A program made the translations under genes and the position numbers. 64,000 bases of DNA from Cichorium intybus (Eukaryota; Streptophyta; Magnoliopsida; Asterales; Asteraceae): positions 39,473,689 through 39,537,688 of the forward strand of contig CM042012.1 in assembly GCA_023525715.1 (NCBI GenBank), written 5' to 3'. Shown piece after piece: positions 26,275 to 36,367 of this stretch. Positions within the stretch are counted from its first letter, which is position 1, and each line of letters begins with the position of its first letter. The notes beneath the pieces were generated by a model. That model made no database searches. It was not told the DNA's origin and saw nothing but the letters and a program-made list of their open reading frames with translations.

Positions 26275-26286
26275 GCTCTGATACCA
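26275..26286 (-). other. Copia B primer binding site
   Basis: On the minus strand this reads TGGTATCAGAGC, complementary to the 3' end of initiator methionine tRNA. It is one base from the 5' LTR. Confidence 0.9.
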
Positions 26287-26287
26287 C

Positions 26288-27063
26288 TGAAAGGTTTTCC
26301 GCAACCATGAACTAAAAACCTAAGTTCACATGCAACCTAGAAAAGATCTATGTTTTCTTTCTTTGAACATGTAACTAATTCCTAAAGGCCAAACAAAAAT
26401 TAACTAAAAGAATAAATCAGAAAAACTAACCTTTAGTTTTAATCTTGAAGCTAAGCAACACAAGTGTCCTGCCTCAAATGATATCACACCCAGGGAGCCA
26501 GAGGGAGGTCACGAAAATTCCAGAGAGAAAATAGAATTGAGCAACTGATAATGAGGTCTAGGGCTCCCTATTTATAGGGAACCAAAGGGTAAAGCTAAAA
26601 ACCCTAGCTGCAGCCCATTTTCCGGATTATCTGTACGCGCGCCGCGGCCAGATCGTTTGCGCGCCGTGCGCCGCAATTCAACTATTGAATTCGTACGAAT
26701 ATGTACGCGCGTCGCGACCTTTACATTGGCGCGCCGCGCGCCGCAATTCAACTATTGAATTTGTACGACTTTAATCCCTGACCTCCTGATTAATCTAATT
26801 AATGCCACAGAAATTAATCCAATTAATTTCTGATTAATTATTAATCAATCAATATAGTTTCTAATTAATATATTATTACTTTAATATATTAACAAACCAT
26901 ATCTTTTATTTCTATTGATTTATTAATCCCATAATAAACCAACCTCTCTCTCTACCGAACTTTCTACCAAACCTCCAGCTATGAGGGCAACCCAAATGGA
27001 CTTTGCTTCTATTAATTAGGTAAATACAAATTATTAGTCATGGCTTAGACACCTAATCCAACA
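26288..27063 (-). repeat. Copia B 5' LTR
   Basis: 776 bp, nearly identical to 17464-18241. It is followed at 27064 by the second CTTAG target copy. Confidence 0.9.
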
Positions 27064-28439
27064 CTTAGTACTGCCAAGTAACTACTGGCCTACTACACCC
27101 AAGTAGATAGGGGTTTTGCACTTCCTCCTATATAACATTTCTTAGGGAGGCATGTCGATACTCATGTGTTGACTATTATTGTACGAGAACCCTACTAATG
27201 AGAGGGATGTGTCCTAGTTGTCCCCGAAGTCTAACACACATGATCACAAAATGTTCTAAAGCATTCAAATTGTCCTTTCATTTTGTCCGTCCGCCTGAGG
27301 ATGGTAAGCTATACATAACTACAACCTACTACCCATATCCTCATCAAATTTCCCCAAAAACATGACATGAACTTGGTGTCCTTGTCTGAAATTACTAAAA
27401 CTGGCAATTTGTGCTTGGACAACACCTCTCTAACATAAATGCCAACTAATTGTTCTCAGGGGGAACTTTCTTTGATCACTACAAAGCAAGAACTTTTGGT
27501 CAAACTGTACACTATGACCCATATAACATAAAATCCTTTCGGGGTCTAGGGAAGTTTGGTGATCAGATACATATTTATATGCTCCTATTTCCAGGTCGGT
27601 ATTTCTAGTGGTTGAAGCATACCATACGATTTATGGAGGTCATCCTTAACCTTCAAACAAGTTAGGCATTTCTCCATGTATCCAACCACGTCTTTCTTCT
27701 TTCACGGTCACCAGTAGTCTACTTTCAATCCGTATACATCTTAGTAGTACCCGGATAAATAGGAAATTTTAACTTAAGAGCCTCATCTATAAGGATCTGC
27801 ATGGTCTCGCCCATATTTGGAACCCATATACATCTATATCACGTTAGTAACCCCCGACTATTTCTGGATAGGTTGGAAACCTGATCCTTGATTCTTTCAT
27901 TGTTATGATTTTCACTTTTAACGACTTCATCCTGAGCCTGCATGATCATATCCATTAGTGGCGTAATTACAGTAATCCTCGTGCACGAAATCTGAAAATG
28001 GTGCACAACTAATCTTTCGACTCAAAGCATTTGCTACAACATTATCTTTACCTACATGGTAATCTTGCAGTCGTAATCTCTCGCCACATCTAACCACATT
28101 TATTGCCTCATGTTCAAATTCTACTAGTCTATAAAATGGCTCAGGCTCTTATGGTCTGTGTAAATAATGCACTTTACCCTAGCTCTTATGGTCTGTGTAA
28201 ATAATGCACTTTACCCTATACATAGTACCTCCAAATCATCAAACCAAAAACGACGGCTGTCAGCTCTAGGTCATGGGTTGGATAACTAGCCTCATGCGAT
28301 TTAAACTATCTTGAGGCGTAAGTAATTACCTTCCCTTACTACATCATCATCGAACCTAACCCATGAGGAGTAAGCGATTATCTTTCCTCGCTATATCAAC
28401 ACGGACCTAACCCATGACAAGAAGCATCATAGTAAAAGT
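27064..28439 (-). pseudogene. Ty3/gypsy integrase and RNase H remnants
   Basis: Minus-strand translation gives HPQADGQNE near 27280-27305 (integrase; family HPQTDGQSE). Near 28020-28175 it gives VKCIIYTDHKSLSHF, LNMRQ and WLDVARDYDC, the RNase H domain that precedes the PGKANVVADALSR segment. Many stops and frameshifts interrupt it. A 45-bp tandem duplication (GCTCTTATGGTCTGTGTAAA...) occurs at 28145-28217. At 28439 copia A interrupts the RNase H: the sequence rejoined across the insertion reads DFYYDASCHGLG. Confidence 0.8.
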
Positions 28440-29082
28440 TGTTGGTAATATGCCCATCGTTATAACAAGTTGGTAATATTATTATAAATAGTAGGGTCCT
28501 TTTGGGTTACACGCAAGAGACGATTTAGCTAAAAGAGATCGAAAATAAACTTGAGGGGTTAAGTTTATTAATATATCAAAGTAAAGATATATTAATTAGA
28601 AACTTAATGGTTAAGTTTATTAATATACCAAAGTAAAGGTATATTAATTAGAAACTTAATAAGGATAAATGACCAAAGTGAAATATCCACAAGAGAGGGG
28701 ATAAGGATGAGGAGCACTATAAATACAACCCTAGATCTGAGTTGTAGGGGCTGCCAAAACCCTAATTTTCGTCACCCTCCTCCCACCCCTCGGTATACGG
28801 CCGATTTCTTTCAAAACCCTAGGTATTATGTGCTAAAACTTCAAGCAAAGGTATATACTACATCAACGGGTGCTGGATCGTTGTCTTGGGTGCGATTACA
28901 TTAGAGGAGTTCTACTTTGGGCTCTCGTCATCCTAACAAAATCATATCTGAGATTTAAAAGGTATGTCTTGAACCCTCTTGATTTTACAGTTACAAAAGT
29001 GTGCATGATTCTGTGATCTTGGTTGAATACGATTTTGATTTCTGTTTCCGCTGCGTTGTTTTTATGCTATCGTATTCCAACA
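28440..29082 (+). repeat. Copia A 5' LTR
   Basis: TGTTGGTAATATGCCC...TATTCCAACA, 643 bp. It contains a TATAAATA box near 28720-28727. Confidence 0.95.
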
Positions 29083-29083
29083 G

Positions 29084-29096
29084 TGGTATCAGAGCC
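29084..29096 (+). other. Copia A primer binding site
   Basis: TGGTATCAGAGCC one base after the LTR, complementary to initiator methionine tRNA. Confidence 0.95.
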
Positions 29097-29174
29097 ACTT
29101 TATCATGATTTTGTAATGTTTAGATTCGATTAGATTTGTTAAAAAAATCGTTTTTTTCTTTGAATTATCGAATC

Positions 29175-29355
29175 TGTCGACGTCCGCGCCGCGGTCCTTG
29201 AATGGTCGCGTCGCGGTCTTCTTTAAAGTTACGATCATTAGGGTTTTGCCGCGTCGCGTTTCTTAGTGTTCCGCGTCGCGACGTTCTTGTCATGATCGGT
29301 TTCTTTTGATTACCGCGTCGCGTTTTCTCGTGTTACGCGTCGCGGCGGTCGTGAT
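29175..29355 (+). repeat. CGCGTCGCG repeats in the copia A leader
   Basis: Five near-copies of GCGTCGCG plus a CGCGCCGCGG variant lie within about 180 bp of AT-rich leader. They resemble the CG-rich blocks in the copia B LTR. Whether they are structural or regulatory is unknown. Confidence 0.7.
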
Positions 29356-29639
29356 GTTTTACATTTCTGAAATCAGATTTCTTGTTATAAAATGGTGATT
29401 TTAGTATTGTATGATTGTTTAGATTAATCATTGACATAGAATACTTGCATGCTCAATAGAATTAATAGTTAAACACAATTTTCAAAGAATACTTAAAATT
29501 TTAAATGATATATATATTAGAATTGTATCTATATGTATAACTTAAAATAAAAACATTGGTCAGACCGTGACTAGGCTCACCTACTCTAAATGGGTAATTA
29601 ATTTATTAAGGGATAATCAAACTAAACAAAACTCTATTT

Positions 29640-30300
29640 TAGATGTCTACTAAAGAAAGTTTGAAAGTTACAAGTTTTTTTTACTGCGTGGCTTCCTCAA
29701 TCAAAGTAAGTTCAACGGCATAGATTATGCGTGTTGGTTCCAGAACTTGAGAAGAGTACTCAATGTCGAGGGAATTTTTATATGATTAAGGAACAAGTTC
29801 CTATGGATTATCCAGCCAAATCCACTAGTGCTGAAATAGATGGTCAATCATCTTAGACGTCTAAATGATTCGAATAAGGTTGCTCGTTTCATGTTAGACA
29901 CTATGATTCCCGAGCTTCAAAGAAGATTGTGGGGTCTTGGTGCTTTGACATGATTAACCGGCTTAAGGACATGATCCAAGAGCAGGTTAAATGGGAACGA
30001 TTCGAAGTCATGAAAGCATTATTTGGATGTAGGCTGTTACTAGGATGGAGAGTCAATACCCATATGTTTAGCATAAGAGGGTACGTTGACCAAATGTGGA
30101 GGTTGGGATTTCCAACAAGTCAGGAGTTAGTCACGGACATTGTCCTTAACTCGCTGACTAGTTCTTATGATTAGTTCATTCTGGACTTTATTGTATAGAA
30201 CTTAAAAGGACCCTTAGAGAGATTACATAGCATGTTGAGGAAAGTATAACTTTACATGGCTAGGGAATCCAACACCACAGCTCCTAAAGGAGGTGTCAAA
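29640..30300 (+). pseudogene. Copia A gag remnant
   Basis: It is readable in pieces: an early MSTKESLKV start region, then, with frame changes, MINRLKDMIQEQVKWERFEV and GYVDQMWRLGFPTSQELV followed by VLNSLTSSYD. This is the copia Gag (UBN2) helix pattern. Stops and frameshifts prevent a full protein. Confidence 0.8.
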
Positions 30301-31639
30301 AGGAAAAGGACAAACCCTACCAAGGGAATGATTTTCCTAAAGAAACCTCAATACTGAAATCCTGAGGAAGATTTTTGTTTCCACTGAAAGGATGTGGGAC
30401 ATGGGAGGCATAAATGCTCAAGATATCTGATGCAATAGAAGTAGTTGCAAGCCAAAGAGTATGGCACTTCAGGTATATTTGTAATTCCATAAGTGCTTTG
30501 CTTATGACCAGTATTGCCATTTTAATGGGCAGAGACTGGAATAAAGCAGAGGTACAAACCATGGAGAGCTGGATCGAATCATGGACTACAAGCAGCTTGC
30601 TTTCATCCATAGGATTAGGAACCAACTTCTCTATTGTGTTTTAGTTTATGGTTTTACAATTTGAAAATTGTTGATGTGAACATTGTTTCATCAGATGGTT
30701 TTGACTTGGTTTAAATAAAGGTTGTTTTAAATAAAAGTTATTTTAAAAGTTATTTTGGAACAAAGTTATGGTCATTACATCTATGAGAACTGGTTCACAA
30801 CAATAGTTCGAAAATGTTGATTCAAGAGAATCCAAATGTTTGGATTAATGGTATGAGTGGAATTGTCTGGTTTTGTAAACTTGAAAGAAGCTACCAGAAC
30901 TCCAGATGGATAGGATTCTGGAGATCATTTGACTGAAAGTCTTATGATAACTGCTATTCTTGTCTACATAGAGAGATAACTATGCACTGCTCACAAGTTA
31001 TTGTGGGCAAAGGCTGAGAATCTGTTGGACCTTGTACATCTAATGTATTTGGACTGTTCAATTTTCCACTAAACCGTCTAAAATACTCTATTGAGTTTGA
31101 AACCTATATGGTGATCAGTACTTCAAGAACAGAGTATTGAATCAAATGAGCAAAGGATGAGAATTCTAAATCCAAGTGCGGATAAAGAGTTTCTTAGTCA
31201 AAGATTATACAATCATCTAATGGACTGTGAAAATTGTTTCAACAGTCAAATCCACTTAGAACGCTACGAGCATCGTATGGTGTGTCTGAGTTATAATCGA
31301 ACATAAAGGTTCGACTTATGATGGATTGTATTATGCTTCCAATCTATGTCTGAGGTTAAACCTTAGAGACAATAGAGTCCTAACCCTTGCACCAACACAA
31401 AAGGTTCTAAAAACACTGTCTAAGAAATATGGAGTGTAGATGTTTCTTCACTAGCATATTTAGAAATTTGGGGTCTTGAGACTTACGGTTTACCGTGTAG
31501 CTCAGAGGACGCCGATTAACAGAAGTGTTATTCCATTAGAGTACTTGGATATAATAAGCATTTTGACAACAGTATGATGTTGTATAAATGGCAGTATTCT
31601 ATGATAGGAAGCTGGTATTCAAGAAATCAGTGGGAGCCT

Positions 31640-32440
31640 GACTGATCTTGATGAGACTCAAAGGATCAAAGAGCCTGATGTTGGCACTAGCACTCAACCA
31701 GAGGTAGTAAAACCTGTTGAGACTCAGTAAGAGTTTGCTGAGGAATCTGACATAACTCCATCTCCTGTTCGAGAAACTGATAAAGGACGGCATACACATG
31801 GTTTTCATGAATTACATGTTGACGAAGGTGATGAATGTCTGGTGGATCATTGTGATCCTACCAATTATTGGAAGTCGTGGCAGGCCCTTTTGGGTTGCCT
31901 TAAGGAAAGAGATGATGGAGAGCGAGATGAAATCCATGTATGATAACCAAGTTTGGAACCTGGTTGATCAAACACCTGACCTTAAAACAGTTGGGTGTAA
32001 ATGGGTCTTCAAGAAGAAGACAGACGTGGATAGAAAGGTACACACAAACAAAACCATATTGGTGGCAAAGGGTTATACTCAAACCCAAGGGATTGATTAT
32101 GAGTAAACTTTTTCACCAGTGGTGATGATTAAATCTATTAAGATATTGTTTGTCATCGCAGCATTCTATGACTACGAAATATGGCAAATGGATGTAAAAA
32201 CCGCTTTCCTTAACGGAAAACTTTCAGAGGATGTGTATATGACACAACCAGGGGGTTTTGTACAGTCCAAATATCCTAATAGAGTGTGTAAACTTGTGAA
32301 GTCGATTTATGGACTCAAACAAGCATCTCGTAGCTGGAATCTCTGCTTCGATGAGAAAATCAAAGAGTTTGGATTTTCGAGAAGTAAAGATGAGTCATGT
32401 GTATATGTCAGAGCTAGTGGGAGCATTGAAGTCTACCCTA
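31640..32440 (+). pseudogene. Copia A integrase tail and partial RT
   Basis: After a decayed linker rich in E/P/T (31640-31800), RT begins with NQVWNLVDQTPDLKTVGCKW and VFKKKTDVDRKVHTNK. A TAA at 32104-32106 replaces a Glu codon in DYEETFSPV. It continues with MDVKTAFLNGKLSEDVYM, VCKLVKSIYGLKQASRSWN and CVYVRASGS. Then the palm with the YVDD active site, the connection and RNase H are missing. Confidence 0.88.
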
Positions 32441-32820
32441 TGTCGTACACAGTTAGCAAAGTTCTCATGTAAATGTCCCTATCTCGAGAAATATGAAATA
32501 AATGAGAATTGCTATGCTATAAATGACACAGGAGAGACTTAATGCGCATGAAGCATTTTGATCTATGGAGATAGAGTTAAGTGCTTCATAGGGATTTTGG
32601 AAACAAAAGTGAACTATGTAAATGTCAGTGCTAGTGGGAGCACTGAAGTCCAACCTATGTTGTATGCAGATAGCAAAGTTCTCATGTAAACGTCCCTATA
32701 TCCAGAAATCATAAATAAATGAGAATTGCTGTGCTACAAATGACATAGGAGTGACCTATTGCATATGAAGCATCATGATCTATGGAGGTAGAACTAAGTG
32801 CTTTATAAGGATAAGCTAGA
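32400..32820 (+). repeat. Tandem duplication (about 215 bp) after the RT break
   Basis: The unit begins GTCAG(A/T)GCTAGTGGGAGCA near 32407 and recurs near 32622, including CTCATGTAAA(T/C)GTCCCTAT. The first copy carries the last RT codons. The second copies the junction, so duplication followed the loss of the rest of pol. Confidence 0.75.
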
Positions 32821-34210
32821 GTACATGAGCAGTCGGATCTAGAGATACAAGACTCCTATAAGGGATTCAAGTTTCTGTATCAGGGTTTAGGACTGAGTGA
32901 AACTCAGAGTCCTAGTTCCATTAAGATCCTGGATGAGATAAGTTGAGTCCCGTATGCACTTGCATATGGATCAATCGCATAATGTACGAGACCTAATGTA
33001 TCATATGCCTTGAGCATGATGATTTGACATTAGGCTAATCTTGGCAAAAGTCAAATGGATGGAAGTCACGAAGTATCTTAAATGTTTAAGATATTCTTGA
33101 TCCATTATAGTATGGGAGAACTCAGTGTAAAGAAGCACACTGATAGTAGCTTCCAAAACTAATAGAAACGGTTCTTGTACGCAGTCAGGATCCGGGTTCT
33201 TACCAAAAGAGACATCTCAGTTAATAGAGCTATATCGGATGAGGCAAGATAGCTGATCTGATCACTAAGTCAATGTCTCGGACTAAGCAAGATCGATCAT
33301 GCTAAGTCCATATGCATTAGATATGCAAATGAATTGACTTTGAGTGAAGTTAGTATAGTTTGATTTGTATTGGGAACTTAAGCAATGAAAAACTCTATCT
33401 GATATGAAGATTATTATGTGGAGAACATAATATATGCATAAAGGCAGTCATTTCATTAGTTTATCATTGTGTTCTGATTTTGCGTGTTTTATTGACTTCC
33501 TGAATAATTTAATTATTATTCAAACTGTCCACAGTCGGTCATACTTTTGGGAGTAAGTATTGATTCAAGATTGACATGAGGAATTGGTAGATTGTCCATA
33601 GAGATGGACATAGCATGGAAATGCACTAATTCTCATGTGTACTTAATAGGGATTAAGTATTGGAGTAACCTGCACTTAGAGATTACTTCATGGAATCTGT
33701 CACGAGTAATTCTAAGATGGTAATATCTTATATTCTTCAAGCGGAGATGCATTGATTCTTTGTCCTGCAGTCTGTTGTGCCTTGGTTTTCTCCAACGTTG
33801 TCCGTAACTGGCAGCCATACAGGGAATGTCCAGGTATGACATGATGAGTAGGCGAGATCCGTGTAGTCAAAGTTTATTTGTTCCTTCTGCCCTAACAGGA
33901 GAAGCGATATCTATGGGCCCCTCGATGATTTGGTGCTGACAGCAAGTGTACGGCCGTACCGAGACTGAATTGATATAGAATCAATAGTGCAGTTTGTTGT
34001 GGTCATCACAAATCTCTATCGGGAAACATAATATTGAATGTCTGAGACTGACATGATTCCATGTCAGACGTTCATAAAGATATATTTTAGAACAAATGAA
34101 TATTTGATCACTTGCCTAAGGGCTGTTTCATTAGATGAACACGGCACTTGTCTAGGATGACATACACCTTACTAGGTTAATGAATATTAGACCATACAGT
34201 TGTTATAACA

Positions 34211-34226
34211 AGTGCAAGTGGGAGAC
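34211..34226 (+). other. Copia A polypurine tract
   Basis: AGTGCAAGTGGGAGAC directly precedes the 3' LTR. It has the same GTGGGAGA core as elements B and TR-GAG. Confidence 0.8.
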
Positions 34227-34869
34227 TGTTGGTTATATGCCCATCGTTATAACAAGTTGGTAATATTATTATAAATAGTAGGGTCCTTTTGGGTTACACG
34301 CAAGAGACGATTTAGCTAAAAGAGATCGAAAATAAACTTGAGGGGTTAAGTTTATTAATATATCAAAGTAAAGATATATTAATTAGAAACTTAATGGTTA
34401 AGTTTATTAATATACCAAAGTAAAGGTATATTAATTAGAAACTTAATAAGGATAAAGGACTAAAGTGAAATATCCACAAGGGAGTGGATAAGGATGAGGA
34501 GCACTATAAATACAACCCTAGATCTGAGTTGTAGGGGCTGCCAAAACCCTAATTTTCGTCACCCTCCTCCCACCCCTCGGTATACGGCCGATTTCTTTCA
34601 AAACCCTAGGTATTATGTGCTAAAACTTCAAGCAAAGGTATATACTACATCAACGGGTGCTGGATCGTTGTCTTGGGTGCGATTACATTAGAGGAGTTCT
34701 ACTTTGGGCTCTCGTCATCCTAACAAAATCATATCTGAGATTTAAAAGGTATGTCTTAAACCCTCTTGATTTTACAGTTACAAAAGTGTGCATGATTCTG
34801 TGATCCTGGTTGAATACGATTTTGATTTATGTTTCCGCTGCGTTGTTTTTATGCTATCGTATTCCAACA
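34227..34869 (+). repeat. Copia A 3' LTR
   Basis: 643 bp copy of the 5' LTR, followed by target copy AAAGT. Confidence 0.95.
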
Positions 34870-34874
34870 AAAGT

Positions 34875-35470
34875 CATGTCTCCAACCCAATTGGGCAAGG
34901 TCAAACTGGTGCTTCACAAAGATTTTGTCTCAAATTTTCGAAATTTGACTATTGTTCATTATCTCACTTAAAAATAACATTCTTCATGGTCAAACTGGTT
35001 AGTGGCATTGCGATCTTAGAAAAAATCTTGTATGAATCTGCGGTAATATCTGGATAAACCAAGGAAATTTCTGATTTCAGTGGAGTTTTTGGGACTTCCC
35101 ATTTCATTACTACATCCACCTTGGTTGGGTCTACCATGATACCTTCTTGGTTAACAAGGTTTCTTAAGAATTAGACCTCCTGCCACCAGAACTCGTATTT
35201 TGGAAATTTAGCATACAATTTCTCTTTCCATAGAACTTCCAACACTTCCCACAAGTGACTCACGTGCTCCTCACGTGTCTTGGAGTAAATAAGAATATCT
35301 CCTATAAACATGATCACATACTTATCTAGCATGGGACTACACGCACGGTTCATCTTATTCGTGAATGCGACTGATGAATTTGTAAGTCTGAATAACATCA
35401 CGACGAACTAATAATGCTCATACTTAGTCCTGAAAGATGTTTTGTGTACACTTTATGATAGCTCAATTTC
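34875..35470 (-). pseudogene. Ty3/gypsy RT remnant
   Basis: The minus-strand frame 35171-35401 reads FRLTNSSVAFTNKMNRACSP followed by MLDKYVIMFIGDILIYSKTR, then HVSHLWEVLEVLWKEKLYAK and KYEFW. This is the gypsy RT palm and thumb, with the family motif FIDDILIYS changed to FIGDILIYS (first catalytic Asp lost). Upstream RT and protease end near 35470. The 34875-35170 part leads into RNase H at the copia A junction. Confidence 0.85.
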
Positions 35471-35480
35471 AAAAGGTGGT

Positions 35481-35833
35481 AATGCGAAGATCTGGGAAAT
35501 TTACTAGCTTTCAAATATTATTTTCAATGTCTTATTAATTTGATACATTATTGGAAAATTTTGATATGATTCCACCAATGTGGATTTCAATATGCAATTT
35601 GCCAATAGTGTCTTCAGCAAGCTAATGATAACGATTGCGGGTTTTTTATTTGTATTTGGTTAGATCTTTTAAGTAGTTGTAAGATGATTAAAAATTTATG
35701 ATGTAGGGGTGCATGTTTGGAGTATCACATGCGTATTGCTATATGGCATGGATTATATGGGGACGTCGCAACCAATGTTGATGTATATACATTTTCACCT
35801 TTTTATAAAAAGGAAAATTCTAGTTAAATAGCG
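35481..35833. other. Intergenic, nothing recognised
   Basis: No gene or repeat boundary seen between the gypsy truncation and the TR-GAG insertion. Confidence 0.4.
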
Positions 35834-35838
35834 TAGGG

Positions 35839-36171
35839 TGTTAGGTGAAGATTTTTCAAAGGTAGGTTTGGTAGCCTCCTTTGGAATGCAAATTCTTCTT
35901 TGATTCACATTGATTTTTTCCACACTCATAAGCCTATAAATACTAGGCTTTGGTTGAGAAGCAAGATGCACCACTTGAGCTCAAAACAAGAGTTATAAAT
36001 TGTAATCTTGTGAGTATTAATAAGATTTCTCTAGTTGCGGCCCGTGGACGTAGGATTTGCACCGAATCCGAACCACGTAAAAATCCTTGTGTTCTTCTTG
36101 CTTTATTTTCGTGAGTTTGTGTGTGTGTGATAGTGTGTTTCCGCTGCGTGTACCCGGTCCGATTCCTAACA
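35839..36171 (+). repeat. TR-GAG 5' LTR (333 bp)
   Basis: TGTTAGGTGAAG...GATTCCTAACA. It contains a CCTATAAATACTAGG TATA region near 35930-35946. Confidence 0.95.
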
Positions 36172-36173
36172 AC

Positions 36174-36185
36174 TGGTATCAGAGC
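36174..36185 (+). other. TR-GAG primer binding site
   Basis: TGGTATCAGAGC two bases after the LTR, complementary to initiator methionine tRNA. Confidence 0.95.
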
Positions 36186-36367
36186 TTCGGGTTTCGGAGG
36201 AGGTCTCGGTTTTAGAAATTAGAGTATGCTCTGTGGTTGCAGTTTTGTCTGATCTTCCACATCAGAAACTAATTTCTATTAATCGTATTGAAGGTGTCGC
36301 GGTACTTCGAAGGGTACTGTACTATCACACAAAAGTACTATAAAAGATTTGTCTCTTGTTTGTCGTA

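Larger units (their letters stand above)
17464..27063 (-). mobile_element. Ty1/copia element B (9.6 kb), nested in gypsy
   Basis: The element is complete by borders. LTRs are 17464-18241 (778 bp) and 26288-27063 (776 bp), TGTTGG...TTTCA on the minus strand. The target duplication CTTAG is perfect (17459-17463 and 27064-27068). The primer site is at 26275-26286 and the polypurine tract at 18242-18254. I count by eye about ten substitutions plus a 2-bp gap between the LTRs. The interior has one gag-like frame and no recognisable protease, integrase or RT. This makes it a large non-autonomous derivative depending on enzymes from elsewhere. The leader (22914-26287) contains an inverted repeat of about 2 kb. 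Confidence 0.9.
28440..34869 (+). mobile_element. Ty1/copia element A (6.4 kb), nested in gypsy
   Basis: Borders are complete. Both LTRs are 643 bp (28440-29082, 34227-34869), the target duplication AAAGT is perfect (28435-28439 and 34870-34874), and the primer site (29084-29096) and polypurine tract are present. By eye about eight substitutions separate the LTRs. The interior keeps only decayed gag and the first part of RT, so the element is non-autonomous. From 32470 to the tract there is only non-coding sequence with a tandem duplication. Confidence 0.93.
15378..35470 (-). mobile_element. Ty3/gypsy element, 5'-truncated, split by two nested copia insertions
   Basis: Reading leftwards, it shows RT (35401-35171), RNase H (34.9 kb and 28.4-28.0 kb), integrase (27.3 kb and 17.46-17.06 kb), a polypurine tract and a 3' LTR (16892-15378). 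Removing copia A (28440-34869) and copia B (17464-27063), each with one copy of its target duplication, rejoins the coding sequence with family motifs intact across both joins. Gag, protease and the 5' LTR are not present, so the right limit near 35470 is a truncation. All frames are interrupted. Confidence 0.8.
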
